A stretch of 64,000 nt of DNA, taken from contig CANQXF010000008.1 of assembly GCA_947627695.1 (NCBI GenBank), positions 1-64,000 of the forward strand, read 5' to 3'. Numbering within the stretch: position 1 is the first letter of the stretch; each line of letters opens with the position of its first letter. The notes beneath the pieces are model-generated. The model was not told the DNA's origin and searched no databases. It saw nothing but the letters and a program-made list of their open reading frames with translations. The translations under genes and the position numbers were made by a program. This DNA is from an uncultured Ruminiclostridium sp. (GTDB lineage: Bacteria > Bacillota > Clostridia > Oscillospirales > Ruminococcaceae). Shown in pieces: positions 15,380 through 23,146 of this stretch.

Positions 15380-16756
15380 ATGAACAACACAGAAAAGACT
15401 ATGGACAAGATAGTCGGACTTTGCAAGGGCAGAGGGTTTATTTATCCCGGAAGCGATATTTACGGCGGTCTTGCAAATACTTGGGACTATGGTCCCCTTG
15501 GCACAAGGCTTAAAAATACCGTAAAGGACGCTTGGAGAAAGCGCTTTATACAGGAGCGCAGAAACAGCTATGAGCTGGACGCGGACATTCTTATGCACCC
15601 GAGAGTCTGGGAGGCGTCAGGTCACGTCGCAAGCTTTTCCGACCCGCTGTTGGACTGCAAGGAGTGCAAAATGCGCCACAGGGCGGACAATCTGATAGAC
15701 GACTTTGACCCCAACGCTCACGCAGACGGTATGACTAAGGAAGAGATGTTCCAGTACATCAAGGACCACTCCATTCCCTGCCCTAACTGCGGAAAGCACA
15801 ATTTTACCGACATTCGTGAATTTAACCTGATGTTCCAGACGTTCAGAGGCGTTACAAACGACAGCAAGAGCATTATTTACCTCCGTCCCGAAAACGCTCA
15901 GGGCGAATATGTGAATTTTCTGAATGTTCAAAGAACGATGAGGGCAAAGCTGCCGTTCTCCATCGGTCAGATAGGAAAGGCGTTCAGAAACGAGATAACT
16001 CCCGGAAACTTTACTTTCCGCACAATTGAGTTTGAGCAAATGGAATTTCAGACCTTCTGCAAGGAGGGTACTGACAGCGAGCTTTACGAATACTTCAAGG
16101 AGTACGGCAAGAAGTTTTATATGGATCTGGGAATTGCGGAGGAGCACCTGCGCTATCACGATCATGAAAAGCTGGCGCATTACGCAAAGGCGGCGTGCGA
16201 TATAGAATTTCTGTTCCCGTTCGGCTGGGGCGAGGTCAACGGCACTCACAACCGCACTAACTTTGACCTTACCCGCCATCAGGAATACAGCGGTCAGAAG
16301 ATGGAATATCTTGACCCTGAGACTAACGAGAAGTTCATTCCGTTCATCATCGAATCCACCTACGGTCTTGACAGAACGGTGCTTGCGCTTATCTGCGAGG
16401 CGTATGACGAGGAAGTTCTTGACGCTGAAAAGAACGACACGAGAGTAGTGCTTCACTTCAAGCCCTCTGTCGCTCCTATCAAGGCGGCGGTACTGCCGCT
16501 TTCCAAAAAGCTGGCTGACGGCGCTCTGCAAATTCACGACGAGCTGGCTAAGTATTTTATGGTGGATTATGACGAGGCGGGCTCTATCGGCAAGCGTTAC
16601 CGCCGTCAGGACGAGATAGGAACGCCTTTCTGCGTTACCTACGACTTTGACAGCGTGGAGGACAAGTGCGTCACCGTCCGTGAGAGAGACAGTATGGAGC
16701 AGGAGCGCATACCGATTGAGAAGCTGAAAGAGTATATCGAAGAACGTATCAGATAA
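15380..16756 (+). CDS. glyQS: Glycyl-tRNA synthetase, single-chain dimeric type
   Basis: A 458-residue class II aminoacyl-tRNA synthetase that charges tRNA-Gly. The N-terminal catalytic core has GRGFIYPGSDIYGGLANTWD, motif 2 around FRNEITPGNFTFRTIEFEQMEF, the glycine-specific YLRPENAQGEYVNF, and motif 3 near STYGLDRTVLA. The C-terminal anticodon-binding domain follows (about 360-458). It is the short eukaryote/archaea-like homodimer form and not the alpha2beta2 glyQ/glyS form. The ribosome binding site is TAGGAG. No T-box was found before it. The ileS promoter starts only 4 nt after its stop codon. Confidence 0.97.
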   Translation: MNNTEKTMDKIVGLCKGRGFIYPGSDIYGGLANTWDYGPLGTRLKNTVKDAWRKRFIQERRNSYELDADILMHPRVWEASGHVASFSDPLLDCKECKMRHRADNLIDDFDPNAHADGMTKEEMFQYIKDHSIPCPNCGKHNFTDIREFNLMFQTFRGVTNDSKSIIYLRPENAQGEYVNFLNVQRTMRAKLPFSIGQIGKAFRNEITPGNFTFRTIEFEQMEFQTFCKEGTDSELYEYFKEYGKKFYMDLGIAEEHLRYHDHEKLAHYAKAACDIEFLFPFGWGEVNGTHNRTNFDLTRHQEYSGQKMEYLDPETNEKFIPFIIESTYGLDRTVLALICEAYDEEVLDAEKNDTRVVLHFKPSVAPIKAAVLPLSKKLADGALQIHDELAKYFMVDYDEAGSIGKRYRRQDEIGTPFCVTYDFDSVEDKCVTVRERDSMEQERIPIEKLKEYIEERIR

Positions 16757-16759
16757 CGC

Positions 16760-16788
16760 TTGACAAATCAAAAATAAAGTGTTATTAT
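16760..16788 (+). promoter_or_regulatory. Promoter of the ileS T-box leader
   Basis: TTGACA (16760-16765), 17 nt, TATTAT (16783-16788), placed directly after the glyQS stop. Confidence 0.75.
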
Positions 16789-16799
16789 ATTTTCAATAT

Positions 16800-17029
16800 T
16801 CAAAGACTGTGACAAAGACAGTAGGCAAGTGCAAAGGCGCTTACAGAGAGCCGTAAAGGGTGGAAAGCGGCAGCGCGGCGTTTGCTGAACATCACTTTGG
16901 AGTTGCGGGCCGAACGGATTCCTATTAAGCCTTGCCGTATTTTCTGCGTTAAGGAAAGCCGTTTGATTGAATGGTTTAATGGGTGGTGAAAAAGGCTTTT
17001 TCCCGTTAAAACGGGAGAAAGCCTTTTTA
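16800..17029 (+). promoter_or_regulatory. T-box riboswitch for ileS (Ile specifier)
   Basis: The leader contains the stem I motif AGAGAGCCG with GGTGGAAAGC, then the specifier-loop context GAAC-ATC-AC with the isoleucine codon ATC at 16891-16893. Downstream, TGGT (16984-16987) in AATGGGTGGTGAA matches the NCCA end of tRNA-Ile with discriminator A. A terminator follows at once: AAAGGCTTT..CCCGTT-AAA-ACGGG..AAAGCCTTT with T (16990-17029). Uncharged tRNA-Ile should favour the antiterminator and ileS expression. The usual ACCGCG after TGGN is absent, so this is a variant T-box. A repeat element then separates it from the gene. Confidence 0.85.
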
Positions 17030-17034
17030 GTTTA

Positions 17035-17185
17035 CAGTTGACAGTGAATAGTTGATAGTTGTGGTGTCCGCTTTGCGGACGGATCCGGATTGTCGCCTGC
17101 AAACTTTTTAACTGTCACTTTTAATCATTTTTGCCAAAGGCAAAAATACCACCATTGTCAATTGTCAACTGTCCATTATCCACTG
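17035..17185. repeat. Dispersed CAGTTGACAGT element, copy 3 (with inverted ends)
   Basis: Starts CAGTTGACAGTGAATAG and ends with the near inverse (...TTGTCAACTGTCCATTATCCACTG). Inside lie the hairpin GTCCGC-TTT-GCGGAC and a TTTTTGCC-AAA-GGCAAAAA palindrome. GTTGTGG.GTCCGCTT.GCG is shared with the copy at 58666. About 150 bp long; no coding capacity. It sits between the T-box terminator and the ileS start. Confidence 0.75.
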
Positions 17186-17256
17186 TTTCGGCGTATTCAC
17201 ACCGAAACTGAGATTTATGTATAAATTATTGCTTAACAATAAAGGAGAAACAAAAG

Positions 17257-20200
17257 ATGTACGAGAAAGTTGACAGCGCCTTGTCCCCTGTTGAGAGGGA
17301 GAAAAAGGTGGAAAAGTTCTGGCGTGAGAACGACATTTTCAAAAAGAGCATGGAAACGCACAAGGGCGATCGCTCTTACGTTTTCTATGACGGTCCTCCC
17401 ACTGCAAACGGAAAGCCTCATATCGGTCACGTTGAAACGAGAGCATTCAAGGATATGATCCCCCGCTATCATGCAATGAAAGGGGCGTTCGTTCCCCGCA
17501 AGGCGGGCTGGGACACTCACGGTCTGCCCGTAGAGCTTGAGGTGGAGAAAAAGCTGGGACTGGACGGCAAGGAGCAGATAGAGCAGTACGGTCTTGAGCC
17601 TTTTATAAAGGAATGTAAGGAAAGCGTGTGGAAGTACAAGGGTATGTGGGAGGATTTCTCACAGACCGTGGGCTTCTGGGCGGATATGGAAAACCCTTAC
17701 GTTACCTATGACAACAATTTCATCGAATCCGAATGGTGGGCGCTGAAAACTATCTGGGACAAGGGTCTGCTTTATAAGGGCTTCAAGATAGTTCCCTACT
17801 GCCCTCGCTGCGGTACTCCCCTTTCCTCTCACGAGGTGGCGCAGGGGTATAAGGACGTAAAGGAACGCTCCGCTATCGCCCGCTTTAAGGCTAAGGGAGA
17901 GGACGCTTATTTCCTTGCATGGACGACCACCCCCTGGACGCTCCCCTCAAACGTAGCGCTGTGCGTAAACCCCGTTGAAACCTACGTCAAGGTAAAAAGC
18001 GGGGAATACACCTACTATATGGCGGAAGCGCTGGTAGCGTCAGTTCTGGAAGAAGGCTGGGAAATTCTGGAAAGATACACGGGCAAGGAGCTTGAATACA
18101 AGGAATACGAGCCTTTGTTCAACTTTGTTTCTCCGAAAGAAAAATGCTGGTACGTCACCTGCGACAGCTACGTAACGCTGACAGACGGTACGGGTATCGT
18201 TCATATCGCTCCCGCTTTCGGTGAGGACGACGCAAACGTGGGAAGGAACTACGGTCTGCCGCTGGTTCAGCTTGTGGACTCCAAGGGCGAAATGACTAAG
18301 GAAACCCCTTGGGCGGGAATGTTCTGCAAGGACGCAGACAAGGAAGTGCTGAAGGATCTGAAGGAAAGAGGACTGCTATTCAGCGCTCCTCCCTTTGAAC
18401 ACAGTTATCCCTTCTGCTGGCGGTGCGACACTCCCCTTATCTACTACGCACGCAACAGCTGGTTCATCAGAATGTCCGAAGTAAGGGACAGAATGATAAA
18501 GAACAACGAGGAAGTGAACTGGATACCCGAAAGCGTGGGCAAGAACCGTTTCGGGGACTGGATAGCCAACGCTCAGGACTGGGCGCTGAGCAGAAACAGG
18601 TACTGGGGAACTCCGCTGAATATATGGGAATGCTCCTGCGGTCACCAGCACGCTGTGGGAAGTATTGAAGAGCTGAAAAGTATGAGCAAAAACTGCCCTG
18701 ACGATATAGAGCTGCACAAGCCTTATATCGACGCAGTTACCTTGGTATGCCCCAAATGCGGCGGCGAGATGAAGCGCGTTCCCGAGGTCATAGACTGCTG
18801 GTTCGACAGCGGGTCAATGCCTTTCGCACAGCACCACTATCCTTTTGAGAACAAGGAGTTGTTTGAATCCCAGTTCCCCGCCGACTTTATCTCTGAGGCG
18901 GTGGACCAGACGAGAGGCTGGTTCTATTCACTGCTGGCTATCTCCACCCTGGTATTCGACAAAGCGCCGTACAAAAACGTGCTTGTACTGGGGCTTGTCC
19001 AGGACGAAGAGGGCAGGAAGATGTCAAAGCACCTTGGCAACACCGTCGACCCTTTTGAGGCGCTTGAAACTTACGGCTCGGACGCTATACGCTGGTACTT
19101 CTACACAAACAGCGCTCCCTGGCTTCCTAACAGATTTTCAGGAAAAGCCGTTATGGAGGGACAGAGAAAGTATATTTCTACTCTTTGGAACACCTATGCT
19201 TTCTTCGTGCTTTACGCAAATATAGACGATTTTGACGCAGGTAAATACAAGCCTGAGCCTGAAAAGCTGTCGGTAATGGACAGATGGCTGCTGTCAAAGC
19301 TGAACACAGTCATAAAGACGGTGGACGAAAATCTGGCTGATTTCCGTATTCCCGAGGCGGCAAAGGCTTTGCAGGATTTCACCGACGAAATGTCCAACTG
19401 GTACGTCCGCAGGAGCCGTGAGCGTTTCTGGCAGAAAGAACTGACCCAGGACAAGATAAACGCTTATACCACGCTTTACACTGCGCTTGTTACCGTGGCG
19501 AAGCTGACAGCTCCCATGACGCCTTTCGTGGCGGAGGATATTTACCGCAACCTTGTCTGCACCAACGACAAGACTGCTCCCGAAAGCGTTCATCTCTGCT
19601 CCTACCCCGAATGTGACGAAAGCCTGATAGACGCTGAGCTGGAAGAAAAAATGGAAACGGTATTGCAGATAGTTGCGCTTGGCAGAGCAGCAAGAAACAA
19701 CGCCGCAGTCAAGAACCGTCAGCCCTTGTCTGAAATTTTCGTTCAGTCGGAAAAACAGCTTGACGATATGTTTGTTGAGATAGTTACAGACGAACTGAAC
19801 GTGAAGAAGCTGGAATTCGTGGAGGATACCTCAGGGTTCACCTCGTATTCCTTCAAGCCGCAGTTAAAGCTGCTGGGTGCAAAGTACGGAAAGCAGCTTG
19901 GCGAAGTGAGAAACGCCCTTGCAGAGGTTGACGGGAACAAGGCGATGGCGGAGCTGAAAAACACGGGAGTTATGACCGTTACTATCTCCACGGGAGATAT
20001 AAAGCTGACGGAGGAGGAGCTGCTCATCGACGTTTCCCAGAAGGAGGGCTATGCAGTCGCCTCCGACAGGGGAGTTACCGTTGCGCTTAACACTGCTCTT
20101 GACGAGGCGCTTATCGAGGAGGGCTTTATCCGCGAGATAATCAGCAAGCTCCAAACAATGCGCAAGGACGCAGGCTTTGAGGTAATGGACAAGATCAAAG

Positions 20201-20370
20201 TATACTGCGCCGACAACGAAAAGATAAAAGAAATTATGGAGAGAGGAAGGGCGGAAATTTCCGAGAACACTCTCACCGAGGAATTTGTTTTCGGCAGCGC
20301 AGGCGGCTACACCGCAAGCTGGGATATCAACGGCGAAAAGGTAACGCTTGGAGTTGAGAAGATAGGATAA
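17257..20370 (+). CDS. ileS: Isoleucyl-tRNA synthetase, long (IleRS2-like) form
   Basis: A 1037-residue class I synthetase charging tRNA-Ile, with editing of Val. Signatures are HIGH in KPHIGHVETRAFKD, KMSKS as RKMSKHLGN, the editing-domain stretch LAWTTTPWTLPSN, and zinc-type cysteines in CPRCGTPLSSHE and CPKCGGEM. The length and the eukaryote-like C-terminal region (with no final Cys4 zinc finger) fit the IleRS2 group, which is generally less sensitive to mupirocin. The ribosome binding site is AAAGGAG. Expression is controlled by the upstream T-box. The gene ends at a terminator before the acetyltransferase. Confidence 0.96.
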   Translation: MYEKVDSALSPVEREKKVEKFWRENDIFKKSMETHKGDRSYVFYDGPPTANGKPHIGHVETRAFKDMIPRYHAMKGAFVPRKAGWDTHGLPVELEVEKKLGLDGKEQIEQYGLEPFIKECKESVWKYKGMWEDFSQTVGFWADMENPYVTYDNNFIESEWWALKTIWDKGLLYKGFKIVPYCPRCGTPLSSHEVAQGYKDVKERSAIARFKAKGEDAYFLAWTTTPWTLPSNVALCVNPVETYVKVKSGEYTYYMAEALVASVLEEGWEILERYTGKELEYKEYEPLFNFVSPKEKCWYVTCDSYVTLTDGTGIVHIAPAFGEDDANVGRNYGLPLVQLVDSKGEMTKETPWAGMFCKDADKEVLKDLKERGLLFSAPPFEHSYPFCWRCDTPLIYYARNSWFIRMSEVRDRMIKNNEEVNWIPESVGKNRFGDWIANAQDWALSRNRYWGTPLNIWECSCGHQHAVGSIEELKSMSKNCPDDIELHKPYIDAVTLVCPKCGGEMKRVPEVIDCWFDSGSMPFAQHHYPFENKELFESQFPADFISEAVDQTRGWFYSLLAISTLVFDKAPYKNVLVLGLVQDEEGRKMSKHLGNTVDPFEALETYGSDAIRWYFYTNSAPWLPNRFSGKAVMEGQRKYISTLWNTYAFFVLYANIDDFDAGKYKPEPEKLSVMDRWLLSKLNTVIKTVDENLADFRIPEAAKALQDFTDEMSNWYVRRSRERFWQKELTQDKINAYTTLYTALVTVAKLTAPMTPFVAEDIYRNLVCTNDKTAPESVHLCSYPECDESLIDAELEEKMETVLQIVALGRAARNNAAVKNRQPLSEIFVQSEKQLDDMFVEIVTDELNVKKLEFVEDTSGFTSYSFKPQLKLLGAKYGKQLGEVRNALAEVDGNKAMAELKNTGVMTVTISTGDIKLTEEELLIDVSQKEGYAVASDRGVTVALNTALDEALIEEGFIREIISKLQTMRKDAGFEVMDKIKVYCADNEKIKEIMERGRAEISENTLTEEFVFGSAGGYTASWDINGEKVTLGVEKIG

Positions 20371-20374
20371 AACA

Positions 20375-20414
20375 AAACGCCGCCCGATGAAAAAATCAGG
20401 CGGCGTTGTTTTTT
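20375..20414 (+). terminator. Terminator after ileS
   Basis: AACGCCGCC and GGCGGCGTT flank a 17-base centre (with a possible AT-AT extension), followed by GTTTTTT. The next gene's AAGGAGG begins directly after, so some read-through is possible. Confidence 0.8.
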
Positions 20415-20425
20415 AAGGAGGAGAA

Positions 20426-20983
20426 ATGATAATACAGGATATAAATTTTACGCTTAAGGACGGGCGCAGCGCCGTACTTCACAGCCCGAGAGAAGAGGAC
20501 ATAAACGGCACATTGGAATATCTCCGCCGTACCGCTGAGGAAACGGAATTTTTGCTCCGCTGTCCTGAGGAGTGCGGCAAATACACTTATGAGGGTGAAA
20601 AAGAGTGGTTTGAAAGAATGAATGCTGCTCCAAACGAAATTATGATGATGTGCGAGGTGGAGGGCAGGATAGCGGGAAACTGCGATATAGGCTTTACAAA
20701 TAACATCAAAACACGGCACAGGGCAAACGCGGCTATTGCTTTGCTGAAAGAATTCTGGGGTCTGGGGATAGGTACAAAAATGTTTCAGGAGATGATACGC
20801 CTTGCAAAGGAGTGGGAGAACGTTTTGCAGATAGAGCTGGAATTTATAGAGGGAAATACAAGAGCAAGGGCGCTGTATGAGAAAATGGGGTTCAGAGTAT
20901 GCGGCGTCCGCCCTGACGCAATACGCTTAAAGGACGGGACTTTGCTGAATGAGTATATTATGATAAAAAAGCTCAAGCGATGA
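20426..20983 (+). CDS. GNAT family N-acetyltransferase
   Basis: 185 residues. The acetyl-CoA motif A is seen as LKEFWGLGIGTKMFQEMIRLA (Q/RxxGxG/A-like GLGIGT), with motif B in IELEFIEGNTRARALYEKMGF, which is typical of RimJ/RimL-like or polyamine-type acetyltransferases. The substrate is unknown. A strong AAGGAGG site sits 7 nt before the ATG. It follows ileS across a terminator and ends in a bidirectional terminator, so it may depend partly on ileS read-through; no separate promoter is evident. Confidence 0.92.
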   Translation: MIIQDINFTLKDGRSAVLHSPREEDINGTLEYLRRTAEETEFLLRCPEECGKYTYEGEKEWFERMNAAPNEIMMMCEVEGRIAGNCDIGFTNNIKTRHRANAAIALLKEFWGLGIGTKMFQEMIRLAKEWENVLQIELEFIEGNTRARALYEKMGFRVCGVRPDAIRLKDGTLLNEYIMIKKLKR

Positions 20984-21006
20984 TTTTCGTGAATTATATT
21001 TAAATT

Positions 21007-21033
21007 AAAAAAAGAGCCTTATGGCTCTTTTTT
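21007..21033. terminator. Bidirectional terminator
   Basis: AAAAAAAGAGCC-TTAT-GGCTCTTTTTT between two convergent genes. Confidence 0.9.
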
Positions 21034-21042
21034 ATTCTGCCT

Positions 21043-21615
21043 TTATTCCGCTGTTTCAACAGCGTACTGCGCGGCGTTCCTCTTTGCAAAAATCGCTTTG
21101 AACACCGTTCTTATCAAGGGCTGAATGAAGAAAAGCTGTGAGAAAAACGCAAAGGGCAGATTTACGCATACCAGCTTTATCCAGTTGGCAAAGAGGGTCA
21201 GCACGCTGAAGCCCGCATAATACGGATAATACAGGAAAGCCGCTATAAGGCTCATAGCGGGGCACATAAGTCCCACCGTGGCGCATATTATCGCCGTTTC
21301 AAACAGGACGGGGTGAGTATTTTCCACATCAAACACCCTTGCGGCAAGGCGAAACGAGCAGGGACTTCCCATAAATATCTCAAGGCAGTAGGCAAAGACA
21401 AATTCCGTTATCACCACCGCCCAGATGGGAACGTAATGTCCGCACATATAAACTCCGCCCTGTGAGTTTATGGCGGAAAGCACGCCGCTTTCGCCCGTCA
21501 CCTGCATAAGCGTATCGCCGTTTACAACGTAAAGACTGTAAAAAACATAGGCGTGTACGGTAACGATGACCGTGAGAAGTGCGAATATCATTCGCTGAGC
21601 TTTGGTCTGAGGCAT
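21043..21615 (-). CDS. DUF2798-like small membrane protein
   Basis: 190 residues from the ATG at 21615, where AAGGAG sits 7 nt upstream; a 20-codon extension exists but contains that site. About four hydrophobic helices: near the N-terminus (MIFALLTVIVTVHAYVFYSLYV), IWAVVITEFVFAYCLEIF, TAIICATVGLMCPAMSLIAAFLYY and the C-terminal LVCVNLPFAFFSQLFFI. The repeat of similar two-helix halves is as in DUF2798 proteins. The function of the family is unknown. Own promoter at 21767-21795. Confidence 0.8.
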   Translation of the reverse strand: MPQTKAQRMIFALLTVIVTVHAYVFYSLYVVNGDTLMQVTGESGVLSAINSQGGVYMCGHYVPIWAVVITEFVFAYCLEIFMGSPCSFRLAARVFDVENTHPVLFETAIICATVGLMCPAMSLIAAFLYYPYYAGFSVLTLFANWIKLVCVNLPFAFFSQLFFIQPLIRTVFKAIFAKRNAAQYAVETAE

Positions 21616-21766
21616 AATTTTCTCCTTCTTTCGTCTGCATACCCTGCGAAAGGCGCAAAAAAACACATACGGCAAAACGTTTTCCGATACCGTATTGCTT
21701 CCGTGATCAGATTTACGCTTTTCGCCACATGTGTCGTATGCAATATTTATTTTTCTTTATATATTT

Positions 21767-21795
21767 ATTTTATCAAATCGGGAAAAATTTGTCAA
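21767..21795 (-). promoter_or_regulatory. Promoter of the DUF2798-like gene
   Basis: Minus strand TTGACA (21795-21790), 17 nt, TAAAAT (21772-21767). The leader is about 150 nt and has no clear structure that I can name. Confidence 0.6.
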
Positions 21796-21799
21796 ACAG

Positions 21800-21829
21800 A
21801 AAATTACCGCCTGTTCGGGCGGTAATTTT
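21800..21829. terminator. Terminator after the zinc-ribbon gene
   Basis: AAAATTACCGCC and GGCGGTAATTTT form a 12-bp stem; T-rich on the minus strand after the stem. It ends the citrate synthase, ElyC-like, zinc-ribbon run. Confidence 0.75.
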
Positions 21830-21846
21830 GTTTATTTTTATGAATT

Positions 21847-22314
21847 TCAATGGAACGCGCCGTCGGTTATCCATTCGGGGATATAGCCGTTCTCGTACAG
21901 GGAAATGACGGTGAACACTATTCCTCCCACAATGGCTATAACAAAGCCTGCAAGGGCAAGTCCCTTAAAGCGGGTGTTCCCCACAAAGCCGATTATGGAG
22001 GCGATCGCGGAAACGGGGTGGAGGATTATAGACGTGCTGAACATTCCCACCAGCGCTGCTACAAAGCCGAGTATCGCCAGCAGGTCGTAAACGCCAAGCG
22101 GCTTTTTCATTCTTGGCTGAGGAATTGGCATAGGAGGAGGCGGAGGGGGAACGGGTCTTGGCATAGGCTGAGGGGCGGGCTGGCTGGTCACAGGCTGAGG
22201 CTCAGCGTTTTTTACAGGAGCCGAGTCGGAAAAGCTGTCGCAGCGGCAGTTGAAGCAAAACAGATTTTCGTCGTTGTTTTCTGCGCCGCAGTTTTTACAA
22301 TACTTCATATTCAT
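21847..22314 (-). CDS. Zinc-ribbon membrane protein (DUF4190-like)
   Basis: 155 residues in three parts: an N-terminal zinc ribbon (YCKNCGAENN..FCFNCRC, two CxxC knuckles), a proline/glutamine-rich linker (about 38-75), and two TM helices (VYDLLAILGFVAALVGMFS and LALAGFVIAIVGGIVFTVIS). The layout is common in Firmicute proteins of unknown function; the ribbon would face the cytoplasm. ATG at 22314 or 22308 could be used (AAGGAAT upstream). It is downstream of the ElyC-like gene by 43 nt on the same strand. Confidence 0.8.
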   Translation of the reverse strand: MNMKYCKNCGAENNDENLFCFNCRCDSFSDSAPVKNAEPQPVTSQPAPQPMPRPVPPPPPPMPIPQPRMKKPLGVYDLLAILGFVAALVGMFSTSIILHPVSAIASIIGFVGNTRFKGLALAGFVIAIVGGIVFTVISLYENGYIPEWITDGAFH

Positions 22315-22357
22315 TATTCCTTTCCATATAGTATTTATGGGGCGACGCCCCTTATTT

Positions 22358-23146
22358 TTACAAATCTGTACCGAACACGAAAAAGTATGACAAGCCGAAC
22401 CATTCTCTCACCCAATAGGTCGGGAAAAGCCAGAACGGAGTTTCTGCATTCACCGCAGATGCGGAAATTCCCATATCCTTTGCCATAAGGGAAGCTCTGA
22501 GCTGATGAAAGCCGTCGGTGACTATGGCTACGTTTTCTGCTTTTATTCCGTTTTCCGAAAGGAGGACGGCTGAATATGCCAGATTTTCAGCGGTGCTGGT
22601 GGACTTGTCCTCGGGAATTATCCTGTCCTGAGAAATCCCCATTTCCACAAGGCGGCGTTTCATAACGGCAGCCTCGCTTTCAGGCTCGTCTTCCCCTTTT
22701 CCGCCTGATACCACGCAGATAACGTCCTCGTTTTCGCTTAAATATTCGTAGGCGGCGTCTATTCTCTTACTGAGCATAAGGCTTGGATTGCCGCTTGGCT
22801 GGACCTTACAGCCTAAAACTATCACGGCGTCGGGGGAGCTTGGGCGGTTTAAGATAGCGGAAAGCATCATTCCCGACAGGATAATGGCGTAAAGCACCAG
22901 TATCCCCAGCACCGTGCCTGACAGGACGAGCAGTATCTTTCCGCTTTTTTTCTTCCAAAGGGACTTTAACTCTGCCTTAAAGCGGGAGAAAAACACGGTC
23001 GCTATGAGGCAGGCGAGCATTACCGCCAGACCGAAAACATTGCCTATCCCGATTATGTTCCTTGTCATAGGGAGCATAAAAAGCAGGGCGGCGACTGTTT
23101 CCGCAGCTATGAAAATTACTCTTGTTATCTTTCCCGCACGGGTCAT
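22358..23146 (-). CDS. YdcF/ElyC/SanA family (DUF218) membrane protein
   Basis: 262 residues. Three TM helices in the first 110 residues (TRVIFIAAETVAALLFMLP, IGNVFGLAVMLACLIATVFF, LLVLSGTVLGILVLYAIIL), then the DUF218 domain with DAVIVLGCKVQPSGNPS, VVSGGKGEDEPESEA and EDKSTSTAENLAYSA. ElyC and SanA act in envelope integrity and vancomycin tolerance in enterobacteria; the precise role here is unknown. Its start overlaps the citrate synthase stop (ATGA-type, 23143-23146), so it is translationally coupled. The domain is predicted outside the membrane. Confidence 0.9.
   Translation of the reverse strand: MTRAGKITRVIFIAAETVAALLFMLPMTRNIIGIGNVFGLAVMLACLIATVFFSRFKAELKSLWKKKSGKILLVLSGTVLGILVLYAIILSGMMLSAILNRPSSPDAVIVLGCKVQPSGNPSLMLSKRIDAAYEYLSENEDVICVVSGGKGEDEPESEAAVMKRRLVEMGISQDRIIPEDKSTSTAENLAYSAVLLSENGIKAENVAIVTDGFHQLRASLMAKDMGISASAVNAETPFWLFPTYWVREWFGLSYFFVFGTDL

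Noticed and set aside
15617-16771. Open frame of 384 codons antisense to glyQS
   Set aside because: It mirrors a clearly real synthetase gene, has no ribosome binding site and no family features.
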